This document shows, piece after piece, positions 1 to 11,273 of a stretch of 64,000 bases of DNA; position 1 is the stretch's first letter; the number at the start of each line of letters is the position of its first letter. Both the position numbers and the translations under genes were made by a program. Source of the stretch: Magicicada septendecula (Eukaryota; Arthropoda; Insecta; Hemiptera; Cicadidae); the NCBI GenBank assembly GCA_034769895.1, contig CM068367.1, forward strand, positions 88,207,899 through 88,271,898, given 5' to 3'. The notes beneath the pieces are model-generated. The model was not told where the DNA came from, did no database searches, and worked only from the letters and a program-made list of their open reading frames with translations.

Positions 1-1
1 C

Positions 2-827
2 ACAACACCGATACGCCAACCTCCTCGAAGGCCTCCATTATCTAAACAAGAGGAAATGTCTTGGTTAGTACAGGACATGTTGACAGAGGGAGTAATCGAA
101 CCTTCGTCAAGTGCTTGGTCTTCTCCTGTAGTGCTGGTAGCGAAGAAGGATGGTGGATTGCGTTTCTGCATAGACTACCGGAGGTTAAATGACGTTACAA
201 AAAAAGACTGCTATCCATTACCTCCCGTTGATGATACACTCAACACGTTGTCCGGAGCACAGTGGTTTTCCACAGTGGACCTGAAGAGTGGATATTGGCA
301 AGTGGGTCTTCATTAAGAAGACAAGGAAAAGACCGCTTTCTCGACCCCAAGTGGCTTATTCCAATTTAACTCCATGCCATTTGGACTCTGTAATGCACCG
401 GCAACATTTGAGAGACTGATGGACCTGATACTCCGAGGTCTGACGTGGAAAACTTGCCTTGTTTACTTAGACGATGTCATAGTGATCGGGAAGACTTTTG
501 AAGACCATTTGGAAAACCTTAAGGAAGTTCTAACCAGAATTCACGGTCCACAACTGAAGCTGAGCCCGAAGAAGTGTTCTCTATTCCAGAAGGAAGTACA
601 GTATCTGGGCCATCTGGTTTCGGCAGCGAGTGTTAGCATGGAACCTAATAAAGTAGACACCGTAAGAGACTGGCTAGTTCCGAAGAGTAAACACGAAGTT
701 CGGAGTTTCCTGGGGTTATGCTCATATTACCAACGTTTCGCTACTATTGCTAAACCACTACTTGAGCTAACGGAAAATAAACGAAACTTTCAGTGGTCGA
801 GAGAGTGTGACCAAGCATTTAGAACGT
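2..827 (+). pseudogene. Ty3/gypsy retrotransposon, reverse transcriptase part (left-truncated, broken)
   Basis: This is the reverse transcriptase of a Ty3/gypsy LTR retrotransposon, which copies element RNA into DNA. The reading frame is open from the window edge and shows fingers/palm motifs (KKDGGLRFCIDYRRLN, then STVDLKSGYWQV), the MPFGLCNAPATFE box and the YLDDV catalytic box, followed by the tether region YLGHLVS. One in-frame stop (TAA at 314-316) interrupts the palm. The frame ends at 827, where a 2-kb insertion splits it; coding resemblance resumes at 2839. The gag and protease parts lie outside the window. It is a dead copy; the subfamily was not assigned. Confidence 0.93.
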
Positions 828-2838
828 TGTAACGTTACATAACCCGGTCCCAAAAATGATAACTTAATTATCCTACCATAAAGGTCAGAAATGGGTATAA
901 TATACCTAGCTCTAAATTACTTTATATCACCAAACATTATCAACTATATTTAATTAATATAAAGTGTAACAAGTGAGTTATAGTGTACCCAGTGAGTAAA
1001 TAAGTGACTTTGAAGGGAGCATCTTACAGACTTGTTCTGTAGATGTAGAAACAATTGATTATAATAGTAAACTGTGTTGCTACTAACCAGTTATGTATTT
1101 TGTTTAATTATTGTATGATTTGTATTGTGTAGGCAACTAAAATTTAGTACCTAGGTTTAATTTTATATTTAATAGAATAATTATGTTTGAATATAAGATA
1201 ACCCAGAGTTAAAAATAAAAGAGTTAAATATAAGATTATACTAAAAAATACAATAATACTGTATAAGGAAAATGGCAGAAGAAAATAGTACAGTGTACGG
1301 ATACTATAAGAAATTAATAAATAATATATAAATTCAATTAAAGGAAATAATAATATTAAAAACCTATATCTAAGGTTATAAGAAAATAAACGGAAAAACC
1401 TTAAATAAATCAAATTGGAAAATAAACCAAAGTTAAAAAGAATTATTTTTCTATAAATAAGAAATAAATTTATAATAATTAAAAACAGCCTATATGCTCA
1501 AAAGTAAATAGAGGCACCAATACAAAATGATATAAAAATTATTGGTTACTATGAGTAACGATATAACAACATATGAATTAATTGTTAAAAACGATTGGAA
1601 ACCGTTCGGTTGAGAAAAGTGATGTCACAAAAATTGTATTAAAACCATTTTAAAACTTTCGGAAACGGTGCAAAAATAGAATAAAAATTAACTCACAGTA
1701 TCCACCTTATGTTCAAACTCCTTCAGATATCAAATATAACGTGCTTTACCCGATAAAAAAGTGAAATAACCAATTCCAAGATCTGGCCTAGCTGAACCGC
1801 ACTTCGAGTTTTTAGCGAGATTGTATCTTAGGGACCTTCAACGAAATTATAAAACAACTAGAACTACAACACTAGAAATAGCTCCATTCAAGTAAAAACT
1901 TCGAGGAAAGAGGTAATATAAACGTTATTAATCCTTATTAACCAAGAAAACCTCATATCAAATTGTGGTGCAGTTACAATATTTCGTAAATGATTCCTTG
2001 TGTATAATAAAGAAATAATCTGCACTCTTGCGGACAAATCCGGAACTACATACTATGAAATAAACCAAAAATTCGAAATTTATTAATTTTTATCTTGTAA
2101 AGCGTAGTATATAATTATCCATTTCTGACCGTCTCATAACACAAAGAACTTACCCTTAACCCTGGGGAAATTAATAAAAAAATGAATTATATGTTGTTTA
2201 ATGTCTAATCAAGGATAAAATTATAAAATCATAAAAATATATTTTATGATAATTCAAATGTTTACTTAACTAAATCGATCCAATGTATTATTGACTGGAA
2301 AAGATCGATTATAATATTTGTATACTGGAAGAAGAGGAAATCAGTGTATTATACAAATAAATACTCTGAATATTTTATGTTAAATAATCAATTGTGTATT
2401 CTTTATTGTAGAGGGTAGTTGTTGTCGATTTTCAGTAAGCCAAAAAGAGGACTATCCACCGGGGAGTATTACCGAACCGTGGTGTTTGGTTAACCTAACA
2501 TTTTGAGGTTGATGTCAAAATCAGCTGATCTTATGAACAGCGAATTTTAAAAATAAGAAATTGTATAATCTGGGTGTAACAAAATTGTTCTTACTCTCTC
2601 TTCTAACTAAGATTAAACAACTTCCTTAATTTCTACCAAATCACACACACTCGATTTCTGTTTCTTTTGGTAAACTTCAAATCCGATTGATTTGAACATT
2701 AGTAAATATAATTCATAAGTGACGATCGCAAGAAGGTACTTTGACTTTAGCTAGTACCCGCGGGACATTACAGAATGACGCATACAACGTGGGCCATATA
2801 ATATAAATCTATACCTTTATAAGAATTGTTACGTTACA
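828..2838. mobile_element. 2.0-kb TG...CA insertion with 4-bp target duplication, probable solo LTR
   Basis: The insertion starts TGTAACGTTAC and ends GTTACGTTACA, so its termini are near-perfect short inverted repeats beginning TG and ending CA. The target ACGT is present on both sides (824-827 and 2839-2842), and removing the insert restores the gypsy frame. It is very AT-rich with no convincing coding frame. TG...CA ends and a 4-bp duplication fit a solo LTR of a Ty3/gypsy-type element with an unusually long LTR. A non-autonomous DNA element is the alternative, because no internal copy or second LTR is present to prove it. Confidence 0.7.
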
Positions 2839-3328
2839 ACGTTGAAGATTGCATTATGTTCGCAGCCAATTCTCACTTTTCCAGCTTCCGAAGGGAAGTA
2901 CATCGTAGACACAGACGCAAGCAATACTGGTCTAGGAGCAGTTTTATCTCAAAGTCCAAAATGGTGAAGAACGAGTAATAGCGTATTACAGCAAGACACT
3001 TTCTAAACCGGAGAGAAATTGAGTCACAAGGAGAGAGTTGCTGGCAATCGTCCAAGCGTTGGAGCACTTCCATAAATACCTCTATGGAAGAGAGTTTTCA
3101 CTACGTACTGGCCATGCCACGCTTGCATGGCTCTTAAGATTTAAAAATCCAGAAGGACAGTTGGCAAGGTGGCTTGAACATCTGCAAGAGTACAACTTCA
3201 AGGTACAACATTGGAGGGGGCACCTGCATGGTAATCATGGTTTATCACGAAGACCGTGCCCGGAAGACTGCCAACGTTGCCACAGAAAGGAAGAACAAAA
3301 CTCAAGCGAACATGTTTAATCCATCACT
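2839..3328 (+). pseudogene. Ty3/gypsy retrotransposon, RNase H part (broken)
   Basis: This continues the gypsy polyprotein after the insertion at 828-2838. Recognisable RNase H motifs are DTDASNTGLGAVLSQ near the start, RRELLAIVQALEHFHKYLYG, and GRLH/HG-N-type sequence ahead of LSRRPC. A frameshift lies near 2960 and a TGA stop near 3020. Two positions that usually carry metal-binding aspartates in this family are changed: the TDH box reads TGH, and the N-A-D box before LSRR reads HGNHGLSRR. The domain would therefore be dead even in frame. Confidence 0.88.
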
Positions 3329-4674
3329 GTGGATTTCCTGGCTGACGGCTGGACAACACAAGACTGTCGACAAGAACAGATGACTGATGAATACATTGGG
3401 CCGATCTTGACACCAAAAGAGGAAGGTCGCCGCCCGGATTGGCAAGATATCTGCCATGGTTCCGAAGTGCTGAAAGGCTACTGGGCACAATGGGAATCTC
3501 TCACCTTAGAAAACGGATTGCTGAAAAGGGCTTGGGAAAGTGCACATGGACGAGCGTGGTCATGCAGTTGATAGTTCCCCGAAGTAAAGTGCAGTCTGTT
3601 TTGAAGGAGATGCATGATGGAACATCTGGAGGCCATCTTGGCGTTAACAAAACCCTTGACAAAATACGGAAGCAATTCTATTGGCTTCATCTTCGCCACG
3701 ACGTAGAGGAATGGGTTCGGACGTGTGAAATATGTGCTGCAAGCAAGAGCCCACAAACCAGAAGGAGAGGAAAAATGAGACAGTATAACGTTGGACTACC
3801 TTTCGAGAGAATTGCCATAGACATTGCTGGACCATTCCCAGTTACTGACGATGGAAACCGGTACATCATGGTTGTAGGTGACTACTTTACTAAGTGGGTG
3901 GAAGCCTATGCAATTCCAAAGCAGGAGGTTACCACTGTGGCAAAGCAGTTAGTTCACAACTTCTGTTGCCGTTATGGAGCCCCTATGGAAATCCATACGG
4001 ATCAAGGGAGAAATTTCGAATCAGGAGTGTTTAAAGAATTATGCCGTCTACTCGGAATTCGAAAGACCAGGACAACGCCTCTGCATCCTCTGTCAGGCGG
4101 GATGGTTGAGAGATTCAATAGGACACTTGAACAGCATCTTTCGAAGGTTGTTGACGAGAACCAAACAGACTGGGACCAACGTATACCACTATTCCTCATG
4201 GCGTATAGATCATCAGTACACGACACAACCGGCATAACTCCAGCAAAGTTGGTGTTTGGGTGGGAGATTCGTCTTCCTGGGGACTTAATGTTCAGATCAC
4301 CTGAGACTCAGTCCCGAAAGCTGCGGAACTATTCCTCGCAATTAGAAAACCAACTGCGGGAAATGAATCGCTTGGTAAGAGGACGGCTGAAGATTGCCAG
4401 TGATAAAATGAAAACTCGGTATGACATTCGCAGCAATAGTGTGGGTTTCCAAGAAGGAAACCAGGTCTGGTTGTTCAATCCAAAGCGCCATCGTGGTCGC
4501 TCACCTAAGCTTCAGTCTAACTGGGAAGGACCCTACACTGTGAAAAAAAGAATTAACGATGTTGTTTATCGAATTCAACAGGAAGGACAGCGAAAGTTCA
4601 AGGTCGTCCACCTAGATCGCTTGGCTAAGTACAACATTGGAGACGGTTTGCCAGTTCGGGACGAACAGGCTTAA
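3329..4674 (+). pseudogene. Ty3/gypsy retrotransposon, integrase part (one frameshift)
   Basis: This is the integrase of the same element, which inserts the DNA copy into the genome. Its linker and N-terminal part are read in one frame (3329 to about 3535) and the rest in another, so there is a frameshift just before the zinc-binding domain. Visible parts are the H-H-C-C finger (HLGVNKTLDK to CEICAASK), the catalytic core with Asp in DIAGPFP, Asp in HTDQGRNFES and Glu in GGMVERFNRTLE, and a C-terminal GPY/F-like module (NWEGPYTV). The frame ends in TAA at 4672-4674, a few bases before the polypurine tract. Confidence 0.92.
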
Positions 4675-4685
4675 GGAGGAGGCAG
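4675..4685 (+). other. Polypurine tract of the gypsy element
   Basis: The purine-rich stretch AGGAGGAGGCAG lies directly between the end of integrase and the TG that opens the 3' LTR. This is the expected place of the plus-strand DNA priming site in LTR retrotransposons. Confidence 0.7.
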
Positions 4686-5226
4686 TGTTACGACATCACA
4701 GAACAATCTACGTGTTTATCGAACGTTCCAGAGAGATCCAGAATGTAAGCATGTGGCGTACGTGCTTGTAGACGCATTTTGAGAAAATCTTCTCGACTGT
4801 GCCCGGCTTCGCTCGGGCGCTCGGACTGTGTCAAGGCCGCAGTTAATTATGTGTTCACACGAGATAAGACGCAGTTTGGAAGCTTCTGGTGTGTGGCATC
4901 CCATGCACCAGCTGAACGTATTTCCAACTATCGTGTAATTCATCCCTACCACAGTTTTTGTCACTGTGCTGTGTTCAAGTCGTGTCACAACGATCGCGTT
5001 TACCGGTTAGCAGTGTTTGCAGAGTTCAAACAACCAGCCGAGTGCAAACCAACTACCGGCAGCACACTCAACTTAGTCGTCTGTGACATGCTGCGTTAAA
5101 CATTATATTTCAACATTTTCCCAGCTGTAAGAAAATAAGTTCGTTTGAAAAATAACTGTGGAAGAATTAGATTGTTTTAACATAAAAAGTTTTGTAGTAT
5201 CACTTAGTCTAACTATATATATATAT
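4686..5226 (+). mobile_element. 3' LTR of the gypsy element (right end diverged)
   Basis: It starts TGTTACGACATCACAGAACA right after the polypurine tract. The same start, with later shared blocks such as GGACTGTGTCAAGGCCGCAG, recurs in the solo LTR at 5227-5788, so both are LTRs of related families. Similarity fades after about 4900 and no clear CA end is seen, so the right limit is only bounded by the next insertion at 5227. No coding content is supported. Confidence 0.75.
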
Positions 5227-5788
5227 TGTTACGACATCACAGAACAATCTACGTGTTTGTCGAATGTGCCAGAAGTATCTCGCTCTAATGTATGTGGCAT
5301 ACGTGACTGTCAACGCATCCGCGAGAGTTTTCTCGAAGTCGCCAACCGCGCGGACTGTGTCAAGGCCGCAGTTAATTACATAGTTCACACGGGCGCTAAG
5401 ACGCAATTAAGAACTTTCTGGTCTGTGAGCGCAGGTATAAATACATGGCGGTAGCGGCCTTAGTTTTCAGTATTAGAGCGAATTATTGACTGTGCAGTTC
5501 GAGAGTTATTCTTGGCGATATTACTGTCTGTGTTAAAGTGGTCATTAGTTTAGTGGTGTGTTTTATATTCGGGCAGTATATTGTAATACAATTGTGTTTA
5601 ATATTAGTGACATTTTTATTGCGTGTGAATAATTTTTATTTGATTTGTTGTAGTAGACTGTGTTACAAACTGTTAATTACAAACTGTTTTACTGTAAAAA
5701 TTAAATCTGGTGATTAGTGACTTAATTGGTGTCTTGTACTTATTTTGTTTCCACTGTACCTATGACGATCGAGTAGACCGTCGTAACA
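5227..5788 (+). mobile_element. Solo LTR (562 bp) with ATAT target duplication
   Basis: The termini are TGTTACGAC and GTCGTAACA, a perfect 9-bp inverted repeat with TG...CA ends. ATAT flanks it on both sides (5223-5226 and 5789-5792). A TATAAATA box lies at 5436-5443 and could be the old LTR promoter. It is a relative of the LTR at 4686, left after recombination between the two LTRs of a full element. Confidence 0.87.
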
Positions 5789-6400
<612 letters not shown>

Positions 6401-6454
6401 GCCTGCCTTTTTATTGCGGTAACCATAATAATAAAATGGAAACATAAACATTAC

Positions 6455-6570
6455 ATAATTGAGATATGCTTGCCTGCCACGAACGATATTATTTTCTCTC
6501 ATACATGATTTAAATTAAAATGAAAAAATTATAATTTATTGCCTGGCAACAAAATTATTTTAACAACTTT
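6455..6570 (+). repeat. Fragment of the satellite-linked repeat family
   Basis: The segment with TTTTCTCTCATACATGATTT, AAAATGAAAAAATTATAATT and GCCTGGCAACAAAATTATTTT closely matches 58870-58960, and its last part recurs at 60785 and 62765. It is a dispersed fragment of the repeat family that forms the array at the right end of the window. Confidence 0.75.
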
Positions 6571-6611
6571 GTCGAATTTTGTTGCTTCTCTGCTATATAC
6601 ACTTTTCCCTC

Positions 6612-6649
6612 GAACGAGGCCTTTCGGTTTCGCAACCATTATCAAGTTC
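6612..6649 (-). ncRNA. Degenerate hammerhead ribozyme motif of a Penelope-like element
   Basis: On the - strand, stem I is GAAC/GUUC, stem II is GGUU-GCGA-AACC, then comes GAAA followed by the palindrome AGGCCU and C at the cleavage position. The core reads UUGAUAA where CUGAUGA is expected, so two core bases are changed and cleavage is unlikely. It lies 3' of the GIY-YIG remnant on the same strand, the usual place for this motif in Penelope-like elements. Confidence 0.5.
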
Positions 6650-6959
6650 TTCCTACAACAACATTAAAATACCTACTTCCCTTATATATATACTAACCCT
6701 CCCACACATCACCGGTTACATTCAACCAATAGGAGGCACTACTTACCACTCAGTCCTTGTTAGCCCCGCCCCTTACTCAGTCAACCTGACCACATTATCC
6801 TCTAGAAATCTCCTACAGCTTTCTACCTATTGAACCTATCCTGTAACCGTATTACACCTTTTATTCTTTCAAAACCGTATTACTCTTCCAAAATATAGTA
6901 AAATATATGCTCATTACTAAATTCAGTCTTTACGTTCATCAGCGCATTACTATTCTTTT

Positions 6960-7600
6960 TCCTTACTTTTAATATTTCTAATTCTTCATATAATTTGCGT
7001 TTACTTATGTTATTCTCTAACCTTACTATTTCGACGTTCTGTTGGGTCTAAAAACCTATGCCCTGTTTCATTAAAATGTCTCACGTAGAGCGAATTCGTA
7101 GTTCTGTCTCCTTCTCCTTTCGCATGCTCTCTCAATCTAATTTCGAACTTACGTCCTGTTTCACCCAGGTAAACCTTATCACACTGTTTACAGTTCAAAT
7201 TATAAACATCGCTTTTCTGTAATTCACGCGTTATTTCAGTACTACTATTCTTTATATAATCAAAAACTGTCTTTGTCTTTTTTAACGCTACTTCTATATT
7301 GTGTTTTTCAAAGCACTTGATTATGTTCCTCGTTTGAAATCCCAGTACGTTTTTGATCCTATGTATTTCTTTTCTTTCTTCTCTTCTTGTCTACTATTTC
7401 CTTCTATTCTTTTTACAATTTTCTCTACTATCCCCGGTTTATAATTATTATTTTTCGCTATTTCTTCTATTCTTTTTAACTCTTCTTTTTTACATGAATC
7501 ATCTTCTAAGTATTTTATTGCCCTATAACAAAATGAGTTTAGTGCAGCCATCTTGTGACTCATGGGATGGTATGATTCCTGAGGTATAATTAAGTCTGTA
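6960..7600 (-). pseudogene. Penelope-like retroelement remnant: RT C-terminus plus GIY-YIG endonuclease
   Basis: Two - strand frames belong to one broken protein. The upstream part (7321-7563) has HKMAALNSFCYRAIKYL and KRIEEIAKNNNY, the thumb-like tail after the reverse transcriptase palm in Penelope-like elements. The downstream part (7010-7198) has CKQCDKVYLGETGRKFEIRLREH and later HFNETGH, a GIY-YIG endonuclease core that nicks target DNA. The two parts are in different frames. The RT palm is missing, so this is a truncated dead copy. Confidence 0.85.
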
Positions 7601-7632
7601 GGCTATACGTTTCTTTTCTAAATACATCAAAT

Positions 7633-7792
7633 TTAAAAACACCGCACTCTATCTTTATATTTAGACCTAGGTAATTTATTTGTACTTTAAAAACACCACA
7701 CTCTATCTTTATATTTAGATCTAGGTAATTTATTTGTACTTAAAAACACCACACTCTATCTTTATATTTAGATCTAGGTAATTTATTTGTAC
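7633..7792. repeat. Three-copy minisatellite, 53-54 bp unit
   Basis: Three direct copies begin TTAAAAACACC at 7633, 7687 and 7740, each with TCTATCTTTATATTTAGA and CTAGGTAATTTATTTGTAC. Copies 2 and 3 are nearly identical; copy 1 has a few changes. Confidence 0.93.
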
Positions 7793-8390
7793 AAATAAAT
7801 TCACGTCAACTTGTCTATAATAAAGTACAATATCTCTAAAAATGTAAACATCTAAATGTGTGCCAATTAGCCTACTGAACACTCCATTTTATGGAATTCT
7901 GCAATCTGAACTCACGACTGACTATGGAATTATTTTCTTAGAATGGACACGACTAACAAATAATAATTAACAATTAGTCGCTTAATTCTGCATATCTCCA
8001 TCATCTCTCGATAGGTTAGGGTGTTTTTCTTTGTGGTGTTATTTTCTTCCTCAAAGTTAGGTACGGTTTACGGTTAAGCTTTGGTCTTATTTACTTTGAT
8101 TCGAAATTTAAAAAATCACACATTATAGCTGAAAACTGCAGTAATTACTAGTACCGTATTAGCTGAATTTACTAGGCTACTGAACTTAATGAAGTCTGTC
8201 ATTAGTTTTCGCTCTACGTCAATCACCAAATTAAACTTTAGAATATACAAGCATAATCCTAGATGAATAATGTTTCACGTCTTGCTATTCCACAAACTTC
8301 TATCTTCTCCAAGGAATATTTAAACGGCTGTTTACAAAAAGTAACAACTGACTAAATAGGCCCTAAAACGTTACTAAATTTTGGCAAATA
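7793..8390. other. Unassigned AT-rich stretch left of the hAT element
   Basis: No coding frame, RNA or repeat is recognised. If the RS-domain gene at 11173-11273 continues leftwards, this may be part of its first intron. The 8-bp target GGCAAATA of the next element is at 8383-8390. Confidence 0.4.
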
Positions 8391-11016
8391 TAAGATGACC
8401 AGTATTAGCCGGGACAGTCCCTTTTTTGAGTCTCTGTCCCGTCTTTTTTTGAAAGGAAAACGGGACGCCAAAATGTCCCTTTTTTGTGGCAATGACTTAT
8501 CGGCATAAAATGCCATCTACAATATTTAATTTATCATAATGTACTCCTTTGGCTTTGTATCAGTTTGATGAAAAATTTAAAGATTACTGACAACTGACAA
8601 CACAACAGCACTGTTTACATTATCGGTATACACCTGCAACAGTGTGGGGTGAGGCTTGAGGAAGTACAGTAAACGATTGATGTAGCTGACTCGACAATTG
8701 AACTGCGCCGCTCTGCCATTCTGTGTTCGCTATGGTAAGACGATGCCAACTAACTAATCGTAATCACTCTGTTTCATATGAATGCCGCCAACAATATTGA
8801 AAACTGCAAACACGGCATATGCTTCAGTCGAAAGAAATTCATTACAGTTGTGATTCTGGTAGAAGACAGTTAACAGTATTGTGTTCTGAACTTGTGAAAT
8901 ACTCAAATACAGTGTACTTTTGTAAACTGCGAGTACTAAAACGCGTGAAAATAATGTCACTGCCGAAAAGGAAGTGTGTTTTTAATAGTGACCTACAGAA
9001 GGAATATCCATACATTAAAAAAACAATTTCTGACTCAGATGTTCGATGCAATAAGTGTTCATCTACTTTCAGTATAAGCCATGGGGGGGCAATCGGATAT
9101 ATCACAACATATAAACAGTGAAAAACATAAAAGAACGGTGCGCGCAAGTGCGTCTTCTAGCACCGCATTGACAAATTTTTTTTAAAGCGAAAGTTTTGGT
9201 GATAAAGATATGAAATTAGCAGCTGTTGAAGGAGCGTTCGCTTATCATACTGTCCAGCACAACCAATCTTTCAGATCCATGGACTGTACTTCTAAACTTA
9301 TCCAATGTACTTTTGAACCAAAATTTACGTGTGTCCGTAGTAAAGCCGGGGCAATTGTACTAAATGTTTTAACCCCATTTGCCATTTCTGAACTAGAATC
9401 TGATTTACAGAAAGTTAATTTTATTTCAATAATGACGGATGCATCGAATCATAAGGACGTAAAATTTCCATTGCTTGTCAGGTACTTTAATCCTACTGAG
9501 GGGATTCAAGTTAAAATGCTGGATCTTAAATCTTTGCCTGGAGAAACTTCAGAAACCATTGCTACGTTTTTGAGTGAGTGTTTGGAAAATACTAACTTAA
9601 AAGAAAAAAAATCGCTCTTTATGCAGATAATACAAACTGCAATTTTGGAGGTGTATCTAGAAAGGGCGTCAACAACGTCTTCACAAAACTGAAAGGAAAT
9701 TTAGGGCATAACTTACTTGAGGTTGGGTGTTCTGCTCATATAATTCACAATACTATCCAGATGGTTGCTGATGTCCTTCCTATTGATATTGAAGGCATTG
9801 TTTCTAAAATATATTCTTATTTCTATGTATATACTGTAAGGGTTAAAAGTCTTAAGGAATTTTGTGAATTTGTAGACCAGGAGTACAAACAAGTTTTAGG
9901 GTATAATAGCAAAACAAGATGGCTTGCTTTACTCCCTGCGGTCGAACGTCTTCTGACTATGTTTGTTCCTCTGAAATTATATTTTGAATCTCAAAATGAA
10001 TACCCATTTCTTATCAAATCATTCTTTGAAAATCCTTTATCAGAAGCATGGCTGTACTTTCTTGACAACCAAGCATCAACTTTTCACTCTGCAGTTCAAA
10101 GAGTAGAGGGTCAAACAATTACAGTTTTTGAGGTCATTTCTGTGTTAAATGATTTAAAAGCTAATTTAGTTTCCAAGGGTGAAGATTGCTTCATAACATC
10201 AGCTGTCAGATCAATTCTTGGTAAATTGGAAAAGGAGGGTTTGTCATCAGAGATTGCAAAATTTAAACAGTATGTCCATATATTTTATCAAACTGCAGCT
10301 GAATATTTAAATAAATGGATTGTACCCATTGAGAGTTTGCGGGACTACAGTTGGGTAACCCCAGGGGATATACAAAAGACTGAAGATTTCATTCGCGAAG
10401 TGGCTCCTTCATCTATAATAGATGGTACCGGTCTGTATGATGAGTATATGTATATTAAAGAATACATAACACCGAACATATTGAAAAAATGGAAGCTGGA
10501 AAGAACACCATCTAGCGACTGTTGGGTACAAATTATTTCACATTTTAATGTGAAGAATGTGCCTTATTCCAATTTTCTTAAAATATTGGAATTTCTTCTT
10601 TGTTTACCTGGAATTAACGCCCCCACTGAACGAGTGTTTTCTTACATGAATGGTTTGTGGACAAGTGACAAGAACGCTATTTCAGTACATTCTTTGAAAG
10701 CTATGTTGATTAATAAGGTGAACTTTAATCACACTTGTGTAAACTTTTACAAAATGCTGAGTGATAAAAAGGACTTACTAAAGAAAATCCATTCATCAGC
10801 AAAATATCAATTAATGTTGCACTAATAATTCTAAAGGATTGTTCGGTTGGAGTGAATTGAATTCTACTACATCATGTAAGTTACACAGTATTTATAATAT
10901 TTCCAAACCTAAGTATTTATGACAAAACAAGTTTTAGCGTCCTCTTTTGTCCCTTTTTTCGTTGAGACAAAGATTAAAATGTCCCGTTTTCTTGTTTTAA
11001 AAATATGGTCACCTTA
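8391..11016 (+). mobile_element. hAT DNA transposon (2626 bp) with 8-bp target duplication
   Basis: The ends are TAAGATGACCA and TGGTCACCTTA, inverted repeats with one mismatch. GGCAAATA is duplicated exactly at 8383-8390 and 11017-11024; 8 bp is diagnostic of hAT. Subterminal GGGACAGTCCC and CCCGTTTT repeats flank a transposase on the + strand (8954-10825). The copy lies in the 5' flank of CDK20, in what is probably the first intron of the divergent RS-domain gene. Confidence 0.95.
8954..10825 (+). pseudogene. hAT transposase with three homopolymer-associated frame breaks
   Basis: This transposase would cut and paste the element at 8391-11016. The start at 8954 gives MSLPKRKCVFN, then a BED-like zinc finger (CNKC, with the second half HINSEKH in another frame). 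The core shows IMTDASNH with the first catalytic Asp, then CSAHIIHN. The C-terminal dimerisation region has LPGINAPTERVFSYMN. Three frame changes occur at or beside homopolymers: G7 at 9083-9089, T8 at 9176-9183 and A8 at 9604-9611. From about 9612 to the stop at 10823 the frame is open. It is either a young decayed copy or an intact gene with sequencing errors. Confidence 0.87.
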
Positions 11017-11172
11017 GGCAAATACCCAAACTGGACAAAATGGATTACGGAAACAGAAAAATTGAATTAATAAGGAGTACAACGCACCTACAGAAACGTA
11101 AACGCAAGGACTTCTCTTCGAAATAACGGTATATGAAAAATGTATAAACGTTACGCAAATTATTTGTATTAC
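11017..11172. other. Presumed intron 1 start of the RS-domain gene
   Basis: This holds the right copy of the hAT target (11017-11024) and then sequence just inside the splice donor of the RS exon, which lies at 11171-11172 on the - strand (GT, donor GTAATA). No other feature is seen. Confidence 0.5.
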
Positions 11173-11273
11173 CTTCTTCTTCTTTCGCGAGATCTGGATC
11201 TCCTTCTCCGTCTGTCTCTTTCTCTGGACTTGCTGCGACGTCTTCTTGGGGATGGTGATCTGCTATACACCAT
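11173..11273 (-). CDS. First coding exon of an RS-domain (arginine/serine-rich) protein
   Basis: Read on the - strand, ATG at 11273-11271 opens 33 codons plus two bases, ending at a GTAATA splice donor. The peptide starts MVYSRSPSPRRRR and continues with SKSRE, RDRRRRR and SRSRERRR, an RS domain of the kind found in splicing factors and tri-snRNP proteins, where phosphorylated serines drive protein and RNA contacts in the nucleus. The N-terminal position and density recall SNRNP27-like proteins, but one exon cannot decide the family. Later exons are not in the window between 1 and 11172 as far as I can see, or are too short to recognise. It is divergent from CDK20. Confidence 0.72.

Noticed and set aside
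1144..1413. 89-codon hydrophobic frame on the - strand that could look like a membrane protein
   Set aside because: It lies wholly in the AT-rich insertion; Phe/Leu/Ile/Tyr content follows from base composition.
4686..5454. Frames at 4716-5099 and 5158-5454 as possible small genes
   Set aside because: They lie inside LTR sequence and share DNA-level blocks rather than protein conservation.
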